Source: Aliiglaciecola sp. CAU 1673 (lineage in GTDB: Bacteria > Pseudomonadota > Gammaproteobacteria > Enterobacterales > Alteromonadaceae). From it: a DNA stretch of 64,000 bases. Every line of letters begins with the position of its first letter. Within the stretch, counting starts at the first letter, position 1. The notes beneath the pieces are model-generated. The model was not told the origin of the DNA. It made no database searches and saw only the letters and a program-made list of their open reading frames with translations. The stretch is from the NCBI RefSeq assembly GCF_029223185.1, contig NZ_JARHUG010000003.1, positions 186,001-250,000 on the forward strand. The letters are read 5' to 3'. Positions 1-8,076 of the stretch are shown piece by piece. The translations under genes were made by a program, and so were the position numbers.

Positions 1-2
1 TC

Positions 3-203
3 GTTTCCGCCGGAGTGCAGGGTGATATAGACGGCGACGGTGATGTAGACCGCGACGATCTTGGCTTGATTCTGGATGCCAGAAATCAACCCGCTACCGG
101 TCCTGAAGATCCCAGAGATCTGGATGGTGACGGCGTTATCACGGTGCTGGATGCGCGTATGTTAATGCTGATGTGTAGCAGACCAAGGTGTGCGGTTAAT
201 TAG
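3..203 (+). CDS. C-terminal fragment of a secreted protein with dockerin-type EF-hand repeats
   Basis: The frame is open from the left edge, so this is the 3' end of a longer gene. Two Ca-binding loops of dockerin type I style are visible: DIDGDGDVDRDD followed by LGLILDARN, and DLDGDGVITVLDARMLML. Such tails sit at the C terminus of secreted hydrolases and adhesins in marine bacteria, where they usually follow PKD or catalytic domains. The protein ends about 20 residues after the second loop with a cysteine pair (MCSRPRC). The catalytic or binding part lies outside the window, so its function cannot be given. Confidence 0.75.
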   Translation, partial: VSAGVQGDIDGDGDVDRDDLGLILDARNQPATGPEDPRDLDGDGVITVLDARMLMLMCSRPRCAVN

Positions 204-515
204 GCAACAAGGGCTAAAACGCATATCTACCCTTAGCTATGTCCCATGAGTGAATGGCGTCGTCTTCTAGACGGCGCCATTCTACAGCGCCTGATGTCAC
301 ATTGTTTAAGCCGCAGAAACCTCCCACCAACCCAACGACGGCAGATTAGCTTCCCCTTTATTTTTTTCTGGCTTGCACTGAGTCATTCGGTGTCAGTTAA
401 TAGCAGACGACTTTAGTACTTGAGCAGTAACTTTATGATTTTTATTGTGTTCAAGGTGAACATCGTACTTTTTGTGGTAGTCTGCCAATGACAATAACAG
501 CACCAAGACTTTCGT
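204..515. other. Intergenic region with a strong hairpin
   Basis: About 310 bases without a convincing gene. The only clear structure is a 13-bp near-perfect inverted repeat at 252-264 and 270-282 (one G-T pair, 5-base loop), 50 bases after the stop of the preceding gene. No T-run follows, so it may act as a processed 3' end or a factor-assisted terminator. The remainder up to the peptidase start presumably holds its promoter, which I could not fix. Confidence 0.5.
252..282. repeat. 13-bp inverted repeat (possible terminator hairpin)
   Basis: Arms GAATGGCGTCGTC and GACGGCGCCATTC pair over 13 positions with one G-T wobble around the loop TTCTA. Its place just after the dockerin-like gene suits a transcript 3' end, but no U-tract is seen on either strand. 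Confidence 0.5.
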
Positions 516-1835
516 ATGCGATTACTTCTTATTCTGACCTTTTTCATCATCGGCTTTCAGGCCACTGCCCATCCCTTGCCCATGCGTGAGAGGGCGGCGC
601 TTGTCGATGAACTCCTCGAAGACAGGCTAACCCACCTGCTGCCTCAGCTGATGACGCGTGAAGGGATTGATATGTGGGTGCTGATCTCCCGCGAGTATAA
701 TGAAGATCCGGTGTTAAAAACCATGCTGCCTTCGACTTGGCTGTCGGCGCGCAGACGTACCATTTTGGTACTGTTTAACCCTGGTCAGGGAAAGCCGGTG
801 GAGCGTTTGGCCATCGCTCGTTACGATGTGGGCAATGCCTTTAAAAAGGCCTGGGACAAGGAAAAACAACCGGATCAATGGCAGGCGCTAAAAGAGGTGA
901 TTGAGCAAAGGGCTCCGGCCAGCATTGCCATCAATAAGTCCGCTAATGTGGCCCTGGCGGATGGCATCACGGCCACCGAGTACGAAGAGTTGCAACAAGT
1001 TCTGGGTAGTAAATGGCAGGCTAAGTTAGTGCCAGCGCAGCCATTGGCTATCGCCTGGCTGGAAACCCGCAGCGAAAAGGAAATGGCCCTGTATCCCAGC
1101 ATAGTGGCCATGGGCCATAAGTTAATTGCCACTGCTTTCTCGAATCAAGTCATCACTCCAGGGAAAACCACCACCGAAGATGTGGTGTGGTGGCTTAGAG
1201 AGCAGTCCCAGGCGATGAAATTGGACAACTGGTTTCATCCCACTGTCTCCATTCAGCGGGCCAGTGGCGAAAAGTTCGATCATTTGAGTGCTTTTAGCAA
1301 AAACAAGGAAGAGCAGGTTATCCAGCCTGGTGACTTACTGCATGTGGATTTTGGTATTACTTATCTGCGCCTGAATACCGATCAGCAACAGCATGCTTAT
1401 GTGCTGCGCCCCGGTGAAACCGATGCCCCCGACTATTTATATCAAGCCATGGCCAGCGCCAATCGTTTGCAGGATATCTTTACCGCCAATTTTAAAGCCG
1501 GACGCACCGGCAATGAGGTGTTAAAAATGTCCCGGCAAATGGCCATTGAAGAAGGGATAAAGCCTGCCATCTACAGCCATCCTATCGGCTATCATGGCCA
1601 TGCGGCCGGCACCACGCTTGGCATGTGGGACGCCCAGGATGGCGTCCCTGGCAGCGGCGACTACCCGCTGCATCTGAACACGGCTTATTCTATTGAACTG
1701 AATGCAGCGAGCTTTATTCAAGCCTGGAACAAGGAAATTCGTATCATGCTCGAAGAGGACGCCTATTTTGATAAACAGGGCGTACGCTATCTGCATGGCC
1801 GCCAGACGGGCTTTCATCTGATCCAATCTGAGTGA
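516..1835 (+). CDS. Secreted M24 family metallopeptidase (Xaa-Pro aminopeptidase-like)
   Basis: A 439-residue protein with a signal peptide (cleavage near TAHP), so probably periplasmic. The C-terminal half shows the pita-bread metallopeptidase motifs: HVDFG (H276, D278), D289 in LNTD, the SHPIGYHGH stretch with H355, H360 and H362, then SIELNAA and LEEDAYF supplying the two metal-binding glutamates. The family removes N-terminal residues, often before proline, using two divalent metals. The N-terminal half resembles the creatinase_N-type fold. The next gene starts 24 bases downstream behind AGGAAG and probably shares the transcript. Family is secure; substrate is unknown. Confidence 0.85.
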   Translation: MRLLLILTFFIIGFQATAHPLPMRERAALVDELLEDRLTHLLPQLMTREGIDMWVLISREYNEDPVLKTMLPSTWLSARRRTILVLFNPGQGKPVERLAIARYDVGNAFKKAWDKEKQPDQWQALKEVIEQRAPASIAINKSANVALADGITATEYEELQQVLGSKWQAKLVPAQPLAIAWLETRSEKEMALYPSIVAMGHKLIATAFSNQVITPGKTTTEDVVWWLREQSQAMKLDNWFHPTVSIQRASGEKFDHLSAFSKNKEEQVIQPGDLLHVDFGITYLRLNTDQQQHAYVLRPGETDAPDYLYQAMASANRLQDIFTANFKAGRTGNEVLKMSRQMAIEEGIKPAIYSHPIGYHGHAAGTTLGMWDAQDGVPGSGDYPLHLNTAYSIELNAASFIQAWNKEIRIMLEEDAYFDKQGVRYLHGRQTGFHLIQSE

Positions 1836-1859
1836 TGACATCCTCATAGGAAGTGTGTA

Positions 1860-2387
1860 ATGAAAAACCTTGTCCTGCTATTGTTGGCCGGCATCACTAC
1901 GTCGATGCAGGTAGTAGCACAGGAAACGTTGACACCAGCCCAAGCTGTATTTGAAAGATTGAAGGCACTGACCGGAGAATACAAGGTGCAGGGCTTGGTA
2001 GATACTACCGTTACCTATCGGTTGACCGCCAAAGATTCCGTGTTACTGGAGACCTGGCAAATGCCAAACAACCGGGAGGAAATGACAGCATTTCATATGG
2101 ATGGCGAACACTTGGTGGCGACGCATTATTGTGCCTCAAATCACCAGCCGACCATGCAGTGGATCTCAACGCAGAGTCCGGTACCAATAGAATTCAGGAT
2201 GATAAGTGTTCGTAACCTCGCCTCATTAGACATGCCGCATAACTCCGGATTTTCCTATCAATTGGCCGAAGATAAACGCGTTATAAGAAACGAAATCTGG
2301 AAAAAAGAGGGCAACGAAGACGTATCGACACTGATTTTATTGCCCACTCCGCCTTCTTCTGCTGCTTCCGCGTCTTACAACGAGTAG
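1860..2387 (+). CDS. Hypothetical secreted protein, 175 aa
   Basis: It has a signal peptide (MKNLVLLLLAGITTSMQVVA) and then a roughly 150-residue domain rich in beta strands. Segments such as GEYKVQGLVDTTVTYRLTA and MDGEHLVATHYCAS resemble lipocalin-like or heme-binding beta barrels of the DUF1579/THAP4 type, but I cannot assign a family firmly. It follows the M24 peptidase by 24 bases with a good ribosome site (AGGAAG, 1847-1852), so the two are probably co-transcribed. Function unknown. Confidence 0.65.
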   Translation: MKNLVLLLLAGITTSMQVVAQETLTPAQAVFERLKALTGEYKVQGLVDTTVTYRLTAKDSVLLETWQMPNNREEMTAFHMDGEHLVATHYCASNHQPTMQWISTQSPVPIEFRMISVRNLASLDMPHNSGFSYQLAEDKRVIRNEIWKKEGNEDVSTLILLPTPPSSAASASYNE

Positions 2388-2461
2388 ACCTTAGCATCTG
2401 TGGTTTGTAGGTCAGGGTCATTCTCGACACATGATGCTGCGGTTGGACAACGTCATAGCGG

Positions 2462-2494
2462 TTTGCTTGTCTGGTGTGTGCACAGACAAGCAAA
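2462..2494. repeat. 12-bp perfect inverted repeat downstream of the M24 operon
   Basis: TTTGCTTGTCTG (2462-2473) and CAGACAAGCAAA (2483-2494) are exact reverse complements around a 9-base loop. It lies 75 bases after the hypothetical gene's stop in a 265-base gap otherwise empty of genes. No T-run follows, so terminator function is only suggested by position. Confidence 0.5.
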
Positions 2495-2652
2495 GGGAAC
2501 CAGTGTTGCGATAGGCTCAAGGACAGGCGTTGAGCTTTCCCCATAACTTGCGCTCCCTTATGTTCGCTAACTTGGCTACCATTCGCGTTCGCCCCTAAAA
2601 GCTGCTTTACTAATCACAACAAAAACTTACACCATGAGATCTAGGAAACAAA

Positions 2653-3036
2653 ATGAAGTATGCCGTTAAAAGTATCTTATGTTCATTGTCGCTGTTAGTC
2701 AGTGTGGTAGGCCAATCACATGCCGATGCAATTTCATCCGATGCCGTAATGAGCGCGCAAATCTCTCAATTTAATAAACAGCAGTTAATCGGTATGGTTG
2801 AACGCGCAGATGTGGAAGCGCAGCTCATCAGCATGGGTGTCAAACCACAAGACGCATTGGCGCGGATAAATGCCATGACTGACCACGAAATCAATCAGTT
2901 AAATGCACACCTTCAAGAAGCCCCTGCCGGTGGCATTGTAGGTGCGGTATTAACGGTTCTGGCTGTTATCGCCATTCTTGATTTGGCTGGTGTTACCGAC
3001 GTATATCCCTTTATTCGCCCTATCAGTACCAAGTGA
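2653..3036 (+). CDS. PA2779 family protein
   Basis: A 127-residue exported protein with a signal peptide ending near SHADA, a helical middle with an EF-hand-like run (MTDHEINQLNAHLQEAP), then a glycine-led hydrophobic segment (GGIVGAVLTVLAVIAILDLAGV) that should span the membrane. The pattern fits the family named after Pseudomonas PA2779. Its 3' end overlaps the next gene by 4 bases (ATG within the stop region), which matches the PA2779-PA2778 pairing and implies translational coupling. Biochemical role unknown. Confidence 0.75.
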   Translation: MKYAVKSILCSLSLLVSVVGQSHADAISSDAVMSAQISQFNKQQLIGMVERADVEAQLISMGVKPQDALARINAMTDHEINQLNAHLQEAPAGGIVGAVLTVLAVIAILDLAGVTDVYPFIRPISTK

Positions 3037-4034
3037 AGTCGCTTTTGTTCTTAAAAGCCTGCCTGTTGGCAGGCTTTTTTATGCTAAGCGGATGCCAGAC
3101 ACCGCCACAGACCCGGGCATTATTGCATTCACCGCCTGGGGATATTGCATCGCAGATACGTATTGATTCTGTACCTTTTATTCCCCAGCAAGACTTTTAC
3201 TGCGGCCCGACAACGCTTGCAGAGGTGTTTGGCTATCACCACAAACCCGTCTCGCCAGAGCAGATAGCGCCAAAACTCTTTATTCCAGAGAAAGAAGGGA
3301 GTTTGCAGTTGGAAATGGTTGTGGCAACCCGTCAATTCGGTCTTTTGCCCTACAGTAAGCAAAGTGATTTACGCGAATTACTGTCACTGATAGACGCCGG
3401 CATCCCCACCATCGTTTTTCAGAATCTTTCCATTCCATGGTTGCCGCAATGGCATTATGCGGTCGTGATTGGCTATGACCTCAACGAGCAAACCATCACC
3501 CTGCATACTGGTTTGACACCGAACCATAGCATGTCCTTTGCACTGTTTGAGAAAACCTGGGCGCGGGGCGGCTACTGGCTGCTGGCGCCGCTCCCCCAAA
3601 CTGTCACTTCGCCAGTGCTTGACCCCTTTATCTACGTCAGTGCGGCCTATGATATGTTAGCTATAGGAAAAACCAACGAAGCCCTGGGCTTCTTGGAAAA
3701 TGCCACAAAACAGTGGCCTGGCCAATGGCTGCCTTACTTTCTTATCGCCAACCACTACCTGTCCGAGCAACCAGAAATGGCGGTTGAGTGGTTTGGCAAA
3801 GGCTACAACGCGGGCAAGGGGCAACTGGCTTACCTGAATAATTACGCTGTAGCGCTTCAGAAAATCAACTGTGCAGAGCATGCCAAGAATATTATTGAGC
3901 TCGCGCTCACAACGTTTCCTGGAGATGAGACGCTAATAGAGACCCAGCAAGATATCGAAAGGCATGGCGCTGCTAGCGGGCCTATGTGTGAGATGAAAAT
4001 GGTGGCCCCTCCGGCGCTTACCCCAGGAACATAA
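3033..4034 (+). CDS. PA2778 family C39-like cysteine peptidase lipoprotein with TPR-like tail
   Basis: It is a lipoprotein (MLSGC lipobox) with a C39-type papain-like domain. The nucleophile C57 sits in FYCGPTTLAEV, the histidine H141 in WHYAVVIGYD, and an Asp follows shortly after. Residues from about 195 form helical repeats with TPR character (AIGKTNEALGFLENATKQW, NNYAVALQKI). The start overlaps the preceding PA2779-like gene by 4 bases. C39 domains cleave Gly-Gly leaders or other peptides; here there is no transporter, so a periplasmic or outer-membrane-tethered processing role with the partner is inferred. Confidence 0.8.
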   Translation: MKSLLFLKACLLAGFFMLSGCQTPPQTRALLHSPPGDIASQIRIDSVPFIPQQDFYCGPTTLAEVFGYHHKPVSPEQIAPKLFIPEKEGSLQLEMVVATRQFGLLPYSKQSDLRELLSLIDAGIPTIVFQNLSIPWLPQWHYAVVIGYDLNEQTITLHTGLTPNHSMSFALFEKTWARGGYWLLAPLPQTVTSPVLDPFIYVSAAYDMLAIGKTNEALGFLENATKQWPGQWLPYFLIANHYLSEQPEMAVEWFGKGYNAGKGQLAYLNNYAVALQKINCAEHAKNIIELALTTFPGDETLIETQQDIERHGAASGPMCEMKMVAPPALTPGT

Positions 4035-4118
4035 CCCAACACCTTGAAAATCCGTGGTTACAACGCTTTGATGCAGGGCGGCGTGTCAATGCACAAGGAC
4101 CACTTGATACGCTCGTAG

Positions 4119-5072
4119 CTATGGTGCTGCCACACCTGATGAAGCAGGGGTCCCTTCATAGATCCCTTTTTGCATGTAGCGGTATAACAAGTAGCCATGT
4201 AAAACAAATAACAGACTCTGAAACCAAGATGAGGCATATCCCAAGCCGATATTTGCCCAGCCCAATCCCCCCAGAACAGCCAGGTACATCCTGCATCGCC
4301 CGCTACCCTGAGCGTTGTCTGTGCCCAGTACTGAATAACACAAGTAACTGGTCAGTCCCACCGCCACAAAGAACAGATTCATATGCAGCACTGCTTGAGA
4401 CAGACTTTGGCTCATTTGCCAATCGCTTGAAAACGCCAGAGCAATGCTATTGTCTGGCATTGGCACGAAAGCAAATTGTATAAGGACAAAAGCGGCTCCT
4501 AAGGTAATTAATATATCCCATAGAAGATCGCTGAATCCCAGTTCTTGCCACTGTAAATCACGGGTATTGAGGTAAATTGACGTGCTGAAATACCCAAGGC
4601 ACCACACCCAAAAAAGGTAAGGCTGTATTTTCTGCATAGTAAAAGGCAGATCAACATCAGCGGACAGCGTGAGCAAGGGCCAATCGGCAAGGCCGTAGGT
4701 TGCCAGGGCCATAAACAAGGCACCGTTAAGGCCTCCCACCCAAACGCCTTGGAACTGAAAAATCGCCTGATTTTTCTTCAAGCGCCTAATTTCGTCTGGC
4801 TTTGTGGGTGCCTTTTCAGAGCCAGCTGTTACCTCTTTGGCATTTGTGTAGTACCCACCGTTTTTTTGCGATTCTCCGATATCTAACAGTGTCAGCCACT
4901 TTAATTTGTTCGGCCGGGGGTCATTCTGGCGAAGTGAAGCAAAGGTGAGATCGTATATAAACCGCTTTACCTGTTTTGGCAGGGAGTTGTACAAGCGGGT
5001 CGCAAGCTGTGACAGCTTCTCCATCAAACTGCTTTTGTCTGAGCCGGCCGACAATTCGTTCTGAGTATTCAT
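4119..5072 (-). CDS. Hypothetical multi-pass membrane protein, 317 aa
   Basis: I do not recognise the family. The first ~110 residues are soluble and charged. Then about six hydrophobic segments follow, including one around GGLNGALFMALATYGLADW, others around YLFWVWCLGYFSTSIYL and LLWDILITLGAAFVLIQFAF, and one around SLLFVLHGYLLYRYM. It lies 77 bases downstream of the acetyl-CoA hydrolase-like gene on the same strand and may belong to that operon. It is convergent with the PA2778-like gene, with 84 bases between stops and no clear terminator. Confidence 0.6.
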   Translation of the reverse strand: MNTQNELSAGSDKSSLMEKLSQLATRLYNSLPKQVKRFIYDLTFASLRQNDPRPNKLKWLTLLDIGESQKNGGYYTNAKEVTAGSEKAPTKPDEIRRLKKNQAIFQFQGVWVGGLNGALFMALATYGLADWPLLTLSADVDLPFTMQKIQPYLFWVWCLGYFSTSIYLNTRDLQWQELGFSDLLWDILITLGAAFVLIQFAFVPMPDNSIALAFSSDWQMSQSLSQAVLHMNLFFVAVGLTSYLCYSVLGTDNAQGSGRCRMYLAVLGGLGWANIGLGYASSWFQSLLFVLHGYLLYRYMQKGIYEGTPASSGVAAP

Positions 5073-5149
5073 TGCACATCCTTGTAAGATTGTAGTTAAG
5101 GTGCTGATCGATTAGTTGACGGATCGGGATTCTATTTTCACTGACTCAT

Positions 5150-7375
5150 TCATTGCGTGGTCCCTTCGTTGGTCGAGGCATCAGTTGGCGCTTTTGCCCG
5201 TAGTGGCCGGCGCACATCACGGTCGCTCTCCAGCGCGCCAAGCAACACCCAGCGGTTGATGCGCTCAGACCAACTCTTGCACTCGAGTAACTGCATCCGG
5301 GCCAAATGGTTGCAAAAACGATCCCGTAATTTCTGCCCTCCCCGCAGACCCTGCCATAACAAGGCGAGCAAGATACGGCGGTTACCACCACGCTCTTTGA
5401 GGTACTGAAGCGATGATGCCAATAGTGCCACCTCATCGCTGAATGTGGTACCGAGCGGGTAATACGGCAGATGCTCAAGGGCGCCGGCATCGGCAAATTT
5501 TTGCTTGAGCGAAGCGGCGGTATTGTTTCGAAACGCGGGTGGGATCTGATAGTCCTGCTCAATCTTGCCGGCCGCCTTGGCCTTAGCCAACAATTCCGGC
5601 TGAAATTGTGAATCGGTAATGGCTAACATCGCGACGATGACATCGCGATCGGTTTTGCCACGCAAAATCGCCGCGCCATATTCCGTCACCACGATATCGC
5701 GCAAATGACGCGGAATGGTCTGATGCTCATACTGCCAGACGATATTGGAGAGGATCTCGCCGCTTTGACGGCGCGTGCTCGGCAGGCAAAGGATCGAGCG
5801 AGCGCCTTTGAGTGCATGGGCCTGGGCAACGAAATTGTATTGACCACCGACGCCACTGACGACAATGCCATTGGCAAGGCCATCAGAAATCACCGCGCCA
5901 TTGAGGGTCGCCATCATGGCCGAATTAACAAAACAGGCGTCGCGTCGCTGTAACTTTTTTAATCTGGTGTCGCCGAACAGTTCATTGATAAACGAAATGC
6001 CGGTCATGTTGATGCCAGTGCGCTCTGCTTCCGGTAAGTCCCGTAATTGCTGATAAAAACGAGCGGAACCAAGAAAAAATGCGCCATGTAGATAGATGCC
6101 GCCCCGAAGGGTTTGACCCAGACCTTGCTGCTCAAGCTTCTGGCGAGTGCCGGGGTGTTGCAGTGATGCAGGTGAACGGCTGCCATCGGCAAACTGCAAA
6201 TCACCATCGGCATAGCAGATGTTCTGGGCCACTAATCCGTAGTGCTGCAAAAACTGCCAGTCGGCTTGCAGCAGCGGTTCGTTAATCCGCTTCACTTTTT
6301 GCAGTGCATCCAGCGCCGCCAGGGTAACCGGTTCGCTGATAAGCTTTTCATTGAGCAATTGTTGCAAGGCCCTGTCATCGTAGACCTTACGACGCAGCAC
6401 GCCGTGCTCATGCAAATGCAAAAAACCTTCAACCACCATTTCACTGGCACCGTAAAGCCCCTCGGCAAAAGCATGGCGCTGCACCGGTATCATGCTTCTG
6501 AGGGATTGTTGCGCCTCTGGCAAGAGTTTTGACAGTAGTGACTGATAGATAGGGTTGAATTGCTGACGGAGAATCAGCATATGGCTGATGGCATCACCGA
6601 GCGAACCGATGCCAATTTGCAGGGTGCCGCCATCCTTGATCAGACTCGCCACATGCAGTGCCATGGCGTAATGGGCCTCATCAACCGGTGCCAATGGCAC
6701 AGGAAATAGTGCATAGGGCTTTGCCGTTAACAGCACATCGAATTGCTCGTCAGGCAGCACCGCGTCATGGGGCATAAATGGCAGCGACGGGTTGATTTCG
6801 CCGGCCAGCAAAAATTGCTTGCGCTGTGCGGGCTTAAGCGCCGCTAACAGATCGAGAGTGATATCAGGGTTGCAACTTAAGCTCAGCCGAGCCTGGTCCT
6901 TTGAATCGGGCGCTACCATCTGGATAACGACATTGATGCCGGCATCGAGTAAATCACGCACCACATGGGTGTAATTGCTGCTGACATAATCCTGCTGGGC
7001 GCGCGCATCGCCAATGAACGCACCGGGCTGTAGAAAAAATTCGCTCACGCGTATGTTTTGCGGCAATTTTCCCTGGCGCCGGTCATGGGCAAAGTCCAGG
7101 CCCGGATAGTCGCCGTACTGTTCTTTCAGTAGCGGTTCCAGAAAACGTTGTGCCAGGAGATTGTTGGCGCTGGGGGCTTCCAGTGTCAGGGCCGTGACGA
7201 TATGTAAAGACAGCTCGGGCCTGTCTTTGACGTACTGATACAGCGCATTTGCCAACAGGTTGCCCTTGCCAAGCCCCAGCGGCAGGCCAAGGACAATGCG
7301 TTTGCCCACACGCTGGACAATCGCTTCGGCACAGCGCGAGGCATCATCAAAGCGCTTGGCAGAGCTAACATTCAT
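5150..7375 (-). CDS. Acetyl-CoA hydrolase/transferase family protein, 741 aa
   Basis: The protein matches the acetyl-CoA hydrolase / CoA-transferase family. A glycine-rich N-terminal part (VLGLPLGLGKGNLLANALYQ) is followed by the family's C-terminal domain with GIGSLGDAISHML, GVGGQYNFVAQAHAL and VVTEYGAAILRGKTDRD, the last holding the conserved Glu/Gly region. At 741 residues it is much longer than typical ~500-residue members, with a C-terminal extension of about 130 residues after the YPLGTT motif. The ATG overlaps the stop of a small upstream gene (ATGA), so it is translationally coupled. Predicted role: acyl-CoA hydrolysis or CoA transfer between carboxylates; substrate unknown. Confidence 0.8.
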   Translation of the reverse strand: MNVSSAKRFDDASRCAEAIVQRVGKRIVLGLPLGLGKGNLLANALYQYVKDRPELSLHIVTALTLEAPSANNLLAQRFLEPLLKEQYGDYPGLDFAHDRRQGKLPQNIRVSEFFLQPGAFIGDARAQQDYVSSNYTHVVRDLLDAGINVVIQMVAPDSKDQARLSLSCNPDITLDLLAALKPAQRKQFLLAGEINPSLPFMPHDAVLPDEQFDVLLTAKPYALFPVPLAPVDEAHYAMALHVASLIKDGGTLQIGIGSLGDAISHMLILRQQFNPIYQSLLSKLLPEAQQSLRSMIPVQRHAFAEGLYGASEMVVEGFLHLHEHGVLRRKVYDDRALQQLLNEKLISEPVTLAALDALQKVKRINEPLLQADWQFLQHYGLVAQNICYADGDLQFADGSRSPASLQHPGTRQKLEQQGLGQTLRGGIYLHGAFFLGSARFYQQLRDLPEAERTGINMTGISFINELFGDTRLKKLQRRDACFVNSAMMATLNGAVISDGLANGIVVSGVGGQYNFVAQAHALKGARSILCLPSTRRQSGEILSNIVWQYEHQTIPRHLRDIVVTEYGAAILRGKTDRDVIVAMLAITDSQFQPELLAKAKAAGKIEQDYQIPPAFRNNTAASLKQKFADAGALEHLPYYPLGTTFSDEVALLASSLQYLKERGGNRRILLALLWQGLRGGQKLRDRFCNHLARMQLLECKSWSERINRWVLLGALESDRDVRRPLRAKAPTDASTNEGTTQ

Positions 7376-7587
7376 GTGGCGAAAGTTCGTTTGGACAGAA
7401 GTGGTCTACCGGTATGGCAGTCATCGACGGCGTTGCACGCTTTAGCGAGCTTATCAGCTTCCTCTTCTGTGAAGATGCCGTTGTCTTTCGCTTGTTTCAA
7501 CACTTCCTCCGTTTCCAGATTCTCGTCCGGCTAGCCGGACTTAATGGTTTTGCGCCGTTTCTTATCCTGGCCCGCAATGGTTGTCAC
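7372..7587 (-). pseudogene. Small gene interrupted by an in-frame amber codon
   Basis: A 72-codon frame begins with GTG 3 bases after the stop of the upstream 161-residue gene and ends in ATGA overlapping the hydrolase start. It reads GQDKKRRKTIKSG, then TAG (7531-7533), then PDENLETEEVLKQAKDNG and continues, acidic and helical, to CHTGRPLLSKRTFAT. The composition is coding-like on both sides of the stop. The TAG sits at the centre of a perfect 16-bp palindrome. Downstream of it a GGAGG is followed by GTG/TTG, so a 42-residue product could be reinitiated. It is either a nonsense mutant, a read-through gene, or a short gene starting after the stop. Confidence 0.5.
7525..7540. repeat. Perfect 16-bp palindrome containing the amber codon
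   Basis: GTCCGGCTAGCCGGAC is its own reverse complement. It lies inside the small gene between the hydrolase and the 161-residue gene, and its central CTAG provides the in-frame TAG. Confidence 0.8.
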
Positions 7588-7590
7588 ATG

Positions 7591-8076
7591 CTAACGGCGT
7601 TGGTTGGAAAAAGAGGTTGCCCGCCCCTTATTGATATCCAATCCATCAAAGAATTTAAGCGCTGGCAGGCCGTTCTCAAAGCCCTTAAAGCCCAACTGAT
7701 GAAGCCATGAAAATGCTTCATCCATAGAGTCCAGCAACTGAAATTGCTGGTGTGCTCTGGCGAATTCATCAAACTTTGACAGAAAAATTTTATAGTAAGC
7801 CGAGCGCGGCTCATCGACCCTGGCCAGGGTAGTGTGGCCCTGATGCAGCCATTTTCTTACCGCTGACAGCCAGACTTTAAAGCTGTCCGGCGTGATCCCT
7901 TCTACCTGCCGGGTGTTGGCGATGATGGCAAAGTTTGTTGCCGACATCGCGTCAACATAAAGAGAGATAAGCTCGATAGCGCTCTTGGACGCCTCCAAAT
8001 TCCAGGCCCCTTGCGCCACAAAGACGATGATGCTCTGATCATGCTCCACCGCATAGCTACCATGCCCAATAAACAT
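7591..8076 (-). CDS. Hypothetical protein, 161 aa (STAS/SpoIIAA-like fold possible)
   Basis: No signal peptide or membrane segment, so cytoplasmic. The N-terminal part alternates strand and helix (VEHDQSIIVFVAQGAWNLE, then a helix, then FAIIANTRQVEGITPDSF), a layout reminiscent of SpoIIAA/STAS-like domains that report on or modify other proteins. The resemblance is only by pattern. It is the first gene of the minus-strand operon, 3 bases before the amber-interrupted small gene and the acetyl-CoA hydrolase-like gene, so it may act on that enzyme or its pathway. Function unknown. Confidence 0.55.
   Translation of the reverse strand: MFIGHGSYAVEHDQSIIVFVAQGAWNLEASKSAIELISLYVDAMSATNFAIIANTRQVEGITPDSFKVWLSAVRKWLHQGHTTLARVDEPRSAYYKIFLSKFDEFARAHQQFQLLDSMDEAFSWLHQLGFKGFENGLPALKFFDGLDINKGRATSFSNQRR

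Noticed and set aside
875-1132. Minus-strand reading frame inside the M24 peptidase gene
   Set aside because: It lies wholly inside a strongly supported gene, lacks any motif and has a biased composition.
7414-7710. Plus-strand frame of about 98 codons across the small gene and the STAS-like gene
   Set aside because: It overlaps coding sequence on the other strand, which has coupled starts and stops.
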